From the NCBI GenBank assembly GCA_964459065.1, contig CAYWMN010000224.1:1-6321 (forward strand): a DNA stretch of 6,321 nt. Direction: 5' to 3'. Source of the stretch: JAMCXS01 sp964459065 (lineage in GTDB: Bacteria; Acidobacteriota; Terriglobia; UBA7540). The position numbers and the translations under genes are program-made. Under the pieces are notes generated by a model that saw only the letters and a program-made list of their open reading frames with translations, had not been told where the DNA came from and searched no databases. Positions within the stretch are counted from its first letter, which is position 1. Each line of letters opens with the position of its first letter. This document shows positions 1-5,060 of the stretch, in pieces.

Positions 1-430
1 AATGCTGGGAGGGCCCGCGGCGCCCGGATTCGGATTTGCCATCGGCGAGGACCGTCTGGTCCTGACCGTGGAACAAAGCGGGGGGCTCCAGCTGAAGCGG
101 CCGCTCGACGTTTACGTGGCCTGGATGGGCGAGGCCGCGCGCGGACCGGCCATGCGCCTGATGCGCGAATTGCGCCGGGAAGGCATCAGCGCGGAAACCA
201 GCTTCCAGCAGGTGAAACTGAAGAAATCTCTGGGCCAGGCCAACAAACAGCGGGCCCGGCATACCGTCATCATCGGTGAAGACGAGGTTGCAAGCGGGCA
301 GTATCAATTGAAAGATATGGAAACGGGCGAGCAAGGTGCTGTGGACCGGAACCGGGTGGCCGCCGCCATCCGGGCGAAGCTCGGCGCGGCTGCCGCGCCC
401 GAGGCCGAATCCTCTTCCGATGCGGAATAA
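1..430 (+). CDS. hisS: Histidyl-tRNA synthetase, C-terminal part (5' end outside window)
   Basis: This is the last 142 codons of a class II synthetase that charges tRNA-His with histidine in the cytoplasm, using ATP. The reading frame is open to the left edge, so the ATG at position 2 is internal and most of the catalytic domain is missing. The first residues hold the class II motif 3 region (GFAIGEDRLVL, about residues 11-21 of the visible part), whose Arg contacts ATP. An alpha/beta anticodon-binding domain follows at about residues 34-127, recognisable by VYVAWMGEAA, the helix with MRELRREGI, and the KSLGQANKQRARHTVIIGEDE stretch typical of HisRS. The tail is Ala/Glu/Ser-rich and probably disordered. 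aspS begins 14 bases downstream, a common bacterial gene pair, so the two are probably co-transcribed. The identity is firm; the start and full length cannot be seen. Confidence 0.95.
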   Translation, partial: MLGGPAAPGFGFAIGEDRLVLTVEQSGGLQLKRPLDVYVAWMGEAARGPAMRLMRELRREGISAETSFQQVKLKKSLGQANKQRARHTVIIGEDEVASGQYQLKDMETGEQGAVDRNRVAAAIRAKLGAAAAPEAESSSDAE

Positions 431-441
431 TGGAAAGGTGA
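430..441 (+). other. Three-codon mini-ORF (ATG GAA AGG TGA) in the hisS-aspS junction
   Basis: The last A of the hisS stop codon starts an ATG (TAATG overlap). It reads Met-Glu-Arg and then meets TGA at 439-441. This ATG is in the same frame as aspS, and the TGA lies three bases before the TTG taken as the aspS start. Terminating hisS ribosomes could in principle re-initiate here, but the element may simply be a by-product of the Shine-Dalgarno-like AAAGGTGA. Its presence is certain; any function is speculation. Confidence 0.25.
434..441 (+). promoter_or_regulatory. Ribosome binding site of aspS
   Basis: AAAGGTGA partly matches the bacterial consensus AAGGAGGTGA and ends three bases before the TTG at 445. 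It supports that TTG as the aspS start. The in-frame TGA at 439-441 rules out any earlier start in this frame, and there is no ATG, GTG or TTG between 445 and the conserved RTHHCGEL segment. Confidence 0.55.
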
Positions 442-444
442 ATT

Positions 445-2223
445 TTGGAACTCGATCTACTGGGTGAACGCAAAAGGACTCATCATTGCGGCGAACTGCG
501 CCAGGCGCATGCCGGCCAAAAAGTCTTTCTGGCGGGCTGGGTGGCCCGGCGCCGGGACCTGGGCAACCTGATCTTTCTCGATTTGCGCGACCACACGGGC
601 GTGGTGCAGGTGGTGTTGAACGCCGAAACCAGCCCCACAGCGCACGCCAAGGCGGAACACGTCCGCAGTGAGTTTGTGGTGGGCGTGGAAGGTGAAGTGG
701 TAGCGCGCGCCGAAGGAACCGTGAACGCGCAAATCCCGACCGGCGAAGTGGAAGTGAACGGGCAAACGCTGCTGGTGCTCAATGAAGCCAAGACGCCGCC
801 TTTCCCGATTGAAGATGAAACCCGCACGGTGGAAGAGACGCGGCTCCGCTACCGCTATCTGGACCTGCGCCGCAGCCGCCTGCAGCAGAACATCCGCCTG
901 CGCGACCGCTCCAATCAAACCGTGCGGCAGCACATGGCGGGACATCAATTCATCGAAATCGAGACGCCGTTTATGACGCGCTCCACGCCCGAAGGCGCGC
1001 GCGACTACCTGGTGCCCAGCCGCGTGCGCCAGGGGCAGTTTTATGCGCTCCCGCAGTCGCCGCAACTGTTCAAGCAGTTGCTGATGATGGCCGGCTTCGA
1101 CCGCTATTTCCAGATCGTGCGCTGCTTCCGCGATGAAGACCTGCGCGCCGACCGCCAGCCGGAATTTACGCAGATCGACGTGGAGATGGCGTTCCCGCAG
1201 CGCGACGAGCTTTTTGAAATCATCGAGCAACTGATGGAAAAGCTGCTGGCGCTGGTCGGCGCGAAGGCCCAGCGGCCGTTCCCGCGCATCAGCTACGGCG
1301 AGGCGATGGAAAAATACGGCTCCGACAAACCCGACCTGCGTTTTGGGCTGGAATGGCGGCGCGTCAATCTGCCCGACGGCACGCTGAATAAGCTGAACAG
1401 CTTTAAGGAGGCCAAGGCGCTGCGCGTTCCGGGCTGCGCGTCCAAATTTTCTCGCAGCCAGCTGGACCGCTTCCAACAGGCGGTGGTGGATGCAGGCGCC
1501 AGCGGCATGGCGCACCTCACTCTCACCGAAGCGGGAATCCAGTCGCGGCTCAAGAACGGCGTCGGCGAGGAAACGCTTCAACAACTGGCGGCGCTGGTGG
1601 AAGCGCAAGCGGGCGACCTGGTGATGGTGTTGGGAGTTGATTCCACCGACAAGCTCCAGAGCCTGGACGAGGCTTCCGGCTGGCTGCGGCTGGAACTGGC
1701 GCGCAAGCTGGAATTGATCCAATCCGGACAGTGGAAGTTTGCCTGGATCGTCGACTTCCCCATGTTCCAGTATGACCCCAAAGAAAAACGGTATGCGGCC
1801 ATGCACCATCCGTTCACTTCGCCGCGGGAAGAAGATCTGCCCAAGCTTGAATCCGACCCGGCCGGCGTCAAAGCGCTTGCCTACGACCTGGTCTTGAACG
1901 GCCAGGAGATCGGCGGCGGGTCCATCCGTATGCACCGGCGCGACATCCAGCAGCGGGTTTTCAAGGTGCTGGGAATGAGCGATGAAAAGGCCCGCGAGCG
2001 GTTCGGCTTCTTTATGGATGCGCTTGAATACGGCGCGCCGCCGCACGGCGGGATCGCGCTGGGCGTTGACCGCATCGTCGCCTTGCTGGCCGGCGAATCG
2101 AGCATCCGCGAGGTGATCGCCTTTCCCAAAACCGCCAGTGCCGTGGACCTGATGTGCGAGGCGCCGGCGCCGGTGGACCCCGACCAGCTTGATGAACTGG
2201 GGATAAGAATTGTCAAGTTTTGA
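445..2223 (+). CDS. aspS: Aspartyl-tRNA synthetase, bacterial type
   Basis: This class IIb synthetase charges tRNA-Asp with aspartate in the cytoplasm. At 592 residues it has the usual bacterial length. The N-terminal OB-fold anticodon-binding domain covers about residues 11-115 (RTHHCGELR, GWVARRRDLG, FLDLRD). The catalytic core follows: motif 1 near 168-190 (IEIETPFMTRSTPEGARDYLVP), the aspartate-site segment ALPQSPQLFKQ at 201-211, motif 2 at 222-245 with FRDEDLRADRQPEFTQID, and motif 3 at 530-545 (APPHGGIALGVDRI). The bacterial GAD insertion lies between motifs 2 and 3, roughly residues 290-420. HHPFTSP (454-460) and GGGSIRMH (490-497) are also family signatures. The start is TTG, set by an in-frame stop just upstream and a plausible ribosome binding site; it adds about ten residues before the usual N-terminus. 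hisS lies 14 bases upstream, probably in the same operon. Whether the enzyme also charges tRNA-Asn cannot be decided from this window. Confidence 0.98.
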   Translation: MELDLLGERKRTHHCGELRQAHAGQKVFLAGWVARRRDLGNLIFLDLRDHTGVVQVVLNAETSPTAHAKAEHVRSEFVVGVEGEVVARAEGTVNAQIPTGEVEVNGQTLLVLNEAKTPPFPIEDETRTVEETRLRYRYLDLRRSRLQQNIRLRDRSNQTVRQHMAGHQFIEIETPFMTRSTPEGARDYLVPSRVRQGQFYALPQSPQLFKQLLMMAGFDRYFQIVRCFRDEDLRADRQPEFTQIDVEMAFPQRDELFEIIEQLMEKLLALVGAKAQRPFPRISYGEAMEKYGSDKPDLRFGLEWRRVNLPDGTLNKLNSFKEAKALRVPGCASKFSRSQLDRFQQAVVDAGASGMAHLTLTEAGIQSRLKNGVGEETLQQLAALVEAQAGDLVMVLGVDSTDKLQSLDEASGWLRLELARKLELIQSGQWKFAWIVDFPMFQYDPKEKRYAAMHHPFTSPREEDLPKLESDPAGVKALAYDLVLNGQEIGGGSIRMHRRDIQQRVFKVLGMSDEKARERFGFFMDALEYGAPPHGGIALGVDRIVALLAGESSIREVIAFPKTASAVDLMCEAPAPVDPDQLDELGIRIVKF

Positions 2224-2231
2224 AGCGCTAA

Positions 2232-2255
2232 GTCGTTGAGTGATTCGCTGATTGG
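2232..2255 (-). repeat. Degenerate 8-bp repeat block, inverted copy (3 units)
   Basis: Read on the minus strand, this block divides into CCAATCAG, CGAATCAC and TCAACGAC. Each differs from a consensus TCAATCAC at two positions. It begins eight bases after the aspS stop codon. It faces the plus-strand block at 2292-2323 across a 36-base spacer, and 13 of 19 positions between 2236-2254 and 2293-2311 can pair. It could be the left arm of a small imperfect extragenic palindrome. No protein is encoded here. Confidence 0.5.
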
Positions 2256-2291
2256 TCTCTGAGGCGGCAGGCTTCTTCATACGCTGCTCCG

Positions 2292-2323
2292 TCAATGAAT
2301 CAATGGCTCAATCCCTCAATCCC
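2292..2323 (+). repeat. 8-bp tandem repeat, TCAATNNN x4, just upstream of mutL
   Basis: Four consecutive octamers start exactly eight bases apart: TCAATGAA, TCAATGGC, TCAATCCC and TCAATCCC. The TCAAT core is invariant and the last two units are identical. The block ends eight bases before the mutL ATG and occupies the place where a ribosome binding site would normally lie. With the inverted block at 2232-2255 it accounts for about half of the 108-base aspS-mutL gap. I see no convincing sigma-70 promoter or terminator in the rest of the gap. Confidence 0.7.
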
Positions 2324-2331
2324 AAAATTAA

Positions 2332-4281
2332 ATGTCCGTTATCCGCATCCTTCGTGAAAACGTCGCCAACCAGATTGCCGCCGGCGAAGTCGTCGAACGC
2401 CCGGCCTCGGTAGCCAAGGAACTGGTTGAAAACTCCCTGGACGCCGGAGCGCAGTCGGTGCAGGTTCACGTGGAAAGCGGCGGCCGGCGCCTGATCCGGG
2501 TTTCGGACGACGGCTGCGGCATGAGCCGCGATGACACCCTGCTGGCTTTCGAGCGCCACGCAACCAGCAAGATTCAATCCGCCGAAGACCTGGACCAGAT
2601 TGCGACGCTGGGATTCCGGGGCGAAGCGCTGCCCTCGATTGCCGCGGTTTCACGCCTGACGCTGGAGACGCGCCACGCCTCGGAAGAAGTGGGGACGCGG
2701 CTGGAGATTTCCGGCGGCAAGCTCCGCGACGTCAAAGACGCCGTGCGCCCCTGCGGCACGCAAATGGAAGTGAAGAGCCTCTTTTTCAACACCCCGGCGC
2801 GGCGCAAGTTCCTGCGCACGGAATCGACTGAGCTGGGGCACATCACCTCCATGGTCACGCACTATGCGCTGGCGAATCCCGACAAGGCTTTTCAACTCAC
2901 TTCCATGTCCAATGAAATCCTGAAGGCATCTCCGGTCAGCAGCCATCGCGAGCGCGTTTATCAGGTACTGGGCGGCCAGGCGTTGGAACAACTGGTCGAA
3001 TTCGGCCCGATGGAGCGCCCCGGGCCCAGGTTCGGCCCTCCCGAGCTTCTGGCCGACGCTGAAGGAGAAGCTGAATCGGCGGCCGAGCCCTACAGGATTT
3101 TTGGGTTCGTCTCGCGCCCGGAAGTGCACAAGCTCAACCGAAACCAGATCTACTTTTTCGTCAACCGCCGGCTGATCCGCGACCGCCTGGTTCAGCACGC
3201 GCTCACCGAGGCTTACCGGAACATTCTGCCCTCGGGCGTCTATCCGGTGGCGCTGGTTTTCCTGGATATTCCGTCGCGGGAGGTCGACGTCAACGTCCAT
3301 CCTTCCAAAGCCGAGGTGCGCTTCCGGAACGGATCCTTCGTGCATGATCTGGTCCGGGATTCGGTGCTCCAGTCGCTGATGGCCGCGCGGCCCATCGCCG
3401 CGTTTCCCCTGCCCCGGCAAGCCCAGCCGTCGAAACCTCAGCCGGCAGCGGAAACCGCCGACATCGCCCGACCACGCCCGGAACCGTACGCGCCCAGGCC
3501 AACACGGCCGGCGGGGCGGCCTGCGATGCCGGCACAGCCTACGCAAGGTCGAACGTTTCACCTGTCCGAACCCCGGCCGCGCCCTTCAACCGACTACCTT
3601 CCGCTGGCCGAGGCGGCGCTGGCCGCCTACGCGCCTGCCGCGCAGGCGCCGTCGGCCGCCTGCGACGCGACCGCAACGCCGGAAGCCCAGGCTGGAGAAT
3701 TTCCCGCTGACCTGCGTCCGCTGGGGCAGATTCAGTCAAGCTTTATTGTCGCGACAAACCCCGAAGGCCTGTGGATCATCGACCAGCATGTGGCCCACGA
3801 ACGCGTTCTATTTGAGCAGCATCTGGGCCGGCTTCAGGACCGCAAGCTGGAAGGACAAAGGCTGCTGCTGCCGATTGTGTTGGACCTGGCGCCCGAACAG
3901 CGGGTGACTTTCGACAATATTGCCGGAGAACTGGCCTCAAACGGCTTTGAGGTGGAACCCTTCGGCCAGGGAAGCCTTGCGGTCAAGGCCGCTCCGGCCG
4001 ATATTGCCGCCGACGACGTTGAAAAACTGCTGAGGGAAATCCTGGAAAATCTGGGGCGCGAAGCGCGGGCCCTTTCGCTCGATGAGCTGCAGCGCAGGAT
4101 TGCCGCCTCGGTCGCCTGCCACGCGGCCATCAAAATCAATATGCCGCTCGATCAGGAAAAGATGGGATGGCTGCTTAGCGAGCTGAGCAAAACGGCTTGC
4201 CCCATGACCTGCCCGCACGGCCGGCCCGTGTTGCTGCGGTACGACATGAAAGAGATTCAAAAGGCGTTCAAGAGGATTTAA
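2332..4281 (+). CDS. mutL: DNA mismatch repair protein MutL, with nicking-endonuclease motifs
   Basis: MutL couples mismatch recognition by MutS to strand nicking and excision. The N-terminal GHKL ATPase (about residues 1-225) shows NQIAAGEVVERP, KELVENSLDAGA with the presumed catalytic Glu30 and Asn34, DDGCGM (59-64), RHATSKI (75-81) and LGFRGEAL (93-100). The second half of the N-terminal region contains NRRLIRDR (278-285) and VDVNVHPSKAEVRF, with Lys326 matching the ATP-contacting lysine. Residues about 228-252 form a Pro/Glu-rich insertion relative to E. coli MutL. A Pro/Ala-rich linker (about 355-455) leads to the C-terminal dimerisation and endonuclease domain. That domain has DQHVAHERVLFE (484-495), ACHAAIK (595-601), CPHGRP (627-632) and terminal FKR (646-648). 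QRLLLP (509-514) fits the sliding-clamp-binding pattern QxxLxP. Nicking activity, as in systems lacking MutH, is therefore expected. An in-frame TAA directly abuts the ATG, fixing the start, and I see no Shine-Dalgarno sequence. Confidence 0.98.
   Translation: MSVIRILRENVANQIAAGEVVERPASVAKELVENSLDAGAQSVQVHVESGGRRLIRVSDDGCGMSRDDTLLAFERHATSKIQSAEDLDQIATLGFRGEALPSIAAVSRLTLETRHASEEVGTRLEISGGKLRDVKDAVRPCGTQMEVKSLFFNTPARRKFLRTESTELGHITSMVTHYALANPDKAFQLTSMSNEILKASPVSSHRERVYQVLGGQALEQLVEFGPMERPGPRFGPPELLADAEGEAESAAEPYRIFGFVSRPEVHKLNRNQIYFFVNRRLIRDRLVQHALTEAYRNILPSGVYPVALVFLDIPSREVDVNVHPSKAEVRFRNGSFVHDLVRDSVLQSLMAARPIAAFPLPRQAQPSKPQPAAETADIARPRPEPYAPRPTRPAGRPAMPAQPTQGRTFHLSEPRPRPSTDYLPLAEAALAAYAPAAQAPSAACDATATPEAQAGEFPADLRPLGQIQSSFIVATNPEGLWIIDQHVAHERVLFEQHLGRLQDRKLEGQRLLLPIVLDLAPEQRVTFDNIAGELASNGFEVEPFGQGSLAVKAAPADIAADDVEKLLREILENLGREARALSLDELQRRIAASVACHAAIKINMPLDQEKMGWLLSELSKTACPMTCPHGRPVLLRYDMKEIQKAFKRI
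3611..3667. repeat. Three consecutive GC-rich inverted repeats inside the mutL linker
   Basis: AGGCGGC (3611-3617) pairs perfectly with GCCGCCT (3622-3628) around a 4-base loop. GCGCCTG (3631-3637) pairs perfectly with CAGGCGC (3643-3649) around a 5-base loop. CGTCG (3650-3654) pairs with CGACG (3663-3667). The DNA encodes the Ala-rich end of the disordered MutL linker, so GC-rich Ala codons may explain the pairing. Confidence 0.45.
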
Positions 4282-4295
4282 AAACCTTTCGTGAC

Positions 4296-4320
4296 GAATT
4301 CTGAGTTATGCTCAGAGTTC
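4296..4320 (+). promoter_or_regulatory. Stem-loop in the mutL-cmk gap
   Basis: GAATTCTGAG (4296-4305) and CTCAGAGTTC (4311-4320) form a 10-bp stem with a single G-T wobble and a 5-base TTATG loop. It begins 14 bases after the mutL stop and ends 20 bases before the preferred cmk start. No T-run follows, so it is not a standard intrinsic terminator on the plus strand. It may affect mRNA processing, stability or cmk translation. The possible upstream ATG (4308) lies in its loop and first stem base, which argues against that ATG as the cmk start. Confidence 0.5.
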
Positions 4321-4333
4321 CATCTCACTCATT

Positions 4334-4343
4334 CATTGCAATG
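4334..4343. repeat. Perfect 10-bp palindrome over the cmk start codon
   Basis: CATTGCAATG equals its own reverse complement, and its last three bases are the ATG chosen as the cmk start. It could be a small operator-like site, but at this length chance is quite possible. Confidence 0.3.
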
Positions 4344-5033
4344 CCACAAACAAAACCCATCGTGATTGCCATTGACGGCCCGGCGGGCGCCGGCAAAAGC
4401 ACCGTGGCCCAGATGCTCGCCGCGCGTCTCGGCCTTGCTTACGTCGACAGCGGCGCCACCTACCGGGCCGCGGCGCTCAAGGTGCTCCAATCCGGAGCGT
4501 CGATTGACGACCAGAATGAAATCGGAAAGATCGTGGCTTCGGCGGAAATCCGCTTTCTGGCCGGCGGAGGGAAGCCGCAAGTGATTCTGGACGGGAAAGA
4601 CGTTACGGCACAGATTCGCGGCGCGGAAGTGACGCTCGCCGCGGCTCGGGTTTCCCGCCTGCCGAAGGTCCGGCAGAAGCTGATCGCCTTGCAGCGGTCG
4701 CTCGTGGCAGGCCATGGCGTTGTGATGGAAGGCCGCGACATCGGCACCGTGGTTTTTCCCGATGCGCCGCTGAAAATCTTCCTCAAAGCCGACCCGAAAG
4801 AAAGAGCCCGGCGGCGCCTGGAGCAGAACCATCAGCAGGGCCGGCCCTCAAACTTGCAGGACACGATTTCGGAGATTTCAAATCGCGATCAGCTGGACGC
4901 TGAAAGAAAAGTTTCGCCGCTGGTGGCCGCCGCGGATGCGCAGGTGATGGACTCAACCCGCCTGACGGCCGAAGAGGTTGTCGAAAAGATTCTGGAATTG
5001 GCCCGCCGCAGGAACCTTCTGAGCGCGCCGTAG
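4341..5033 (+). CDS. cmk: Cytidylate kinase (CMP/dCMP kinase)
   Basis: This enzyme phosphorylates CMP and dCMP to the diphosphates with ATP, supplying RNA, DNA and CDP-lipid precursors in the cytoplasm. From the ATG at 4341 it is 230 residues long, normal for the family. The P-loop is GPAGAGKST (13-21). The CMP-binding segment DSGATYR (36-42) keeps the Ser and Arg of the E. coli DSGAIYR motif. EGRDIGTVVFPDAPLKIFL (130-148) is the central family signature. The lid and acceptor region contains NRDQLDAER (181-189) with Arg182, Asp186 and Arg189 matching E. coli residues. An Ala (102) sits where E. coli has Ser101. An in-frame ATG at 4308 would add 11 residues (MLRVPSHSFIA) unlike the family and lies within a stem-loop, so I prefer 4341. 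Neither start has a clear Shine-Dalgarno sequence. mutL ends 59 bases upstream and rho converges downstream. Confidence 0.96.
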   Translation: MPQTKPIVIAIDGPAGAGKSTVAQMLAARLGLAYVDSGATYRAAALKVLQSGASIDDQNEIGKIVASAEIRFLAGGGKPQVILDGKDVTAQIRGAEVTLAAARVSRLPKVRQKLIALQRSLVAGHGVVMEGRDIGTVVFPDAPLKIFLKADPKERARRRLEQNHQQGRPSNLQDTISEISNRDQLDAERKVSPLVAAADAQVMDSTRLTAEEVVEKILELARRRNLLSAP

Positions 5034-5039
5034 CGCGTT
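5022..5039. other. Hairpin spanning the cmk stop codon
   Basis: AGCGCGC (5022-5028) pairs with GCGCGTT (5033-5039) with one G-T wobble and a CGTA loop; the loop and first stem base contain the TAG stop. It is followed by C and five As on the plus strand, so it lacks the T-run of an intrinsic terminator for cmk. It may protect the 3' end of the cmk transcript, or be chance in a GC-rich sequence. Confidence 0.35.
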
Positions 5040-5040
5040 C

Positions 5041-5060
5041 AAAAAGCCCCGCATTGGGTT
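5041..5060 (-). terminator. Weak possible terminator of rho
   Basis: Read on the minus strand, the bases after the rho coding region are CCC, AATGC, GGG, GC and TTTTT. The stem has only three firm pairs, perhaps extended by AA/TT across a bulge, followed by five Ts. The position suits a terminator for the minus-strand gene, but the stem is poor. Termination by Rho itself or by convergent transcription is equally possible. Confidence 0.25.

Noticed and set aside
457..2295. Long open frame on the minus strand (about 612 codons) opposite aspS
   Set aside because: It mirrors the GC-rich codon pattern of aspS, its His/Gln/Arg-rich translation matches no family I know, and aspS on the other strand has every synthetase motif. 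It is a compositional shadow.
2224..2331. Sigma-70 promoter for mutL in the aspS-mutL gap
   Set aside because: TTGAGT at 2236 resembles a -35 box, but no acceptable -10 box follows at 16-18 bases, and the match is part of the octamer repeat.
2650..3561. Open frame on the minus strand (about 303 codons) opposite mutL
   Set aside because: It lies wholly inside the mutL coding region, is Arg-rich with no recognisable domain, and is explained by high GC at third codon positions.
4308..4310. ATG as the cmk start
   Set aside because: It would add MLRVPSHSFIA, which is unlike cytidylate kinase N-termini, and it lies in the loop of a stable stem-loop. The ATG at 4341 gives the usual length and beginning.
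5022..5045. Intrinsic terminator for cmk
   Set aside because: The hairpin across the cmk stop is followed by As, not Ts, on the plus strand, so the defining T-run is absent.
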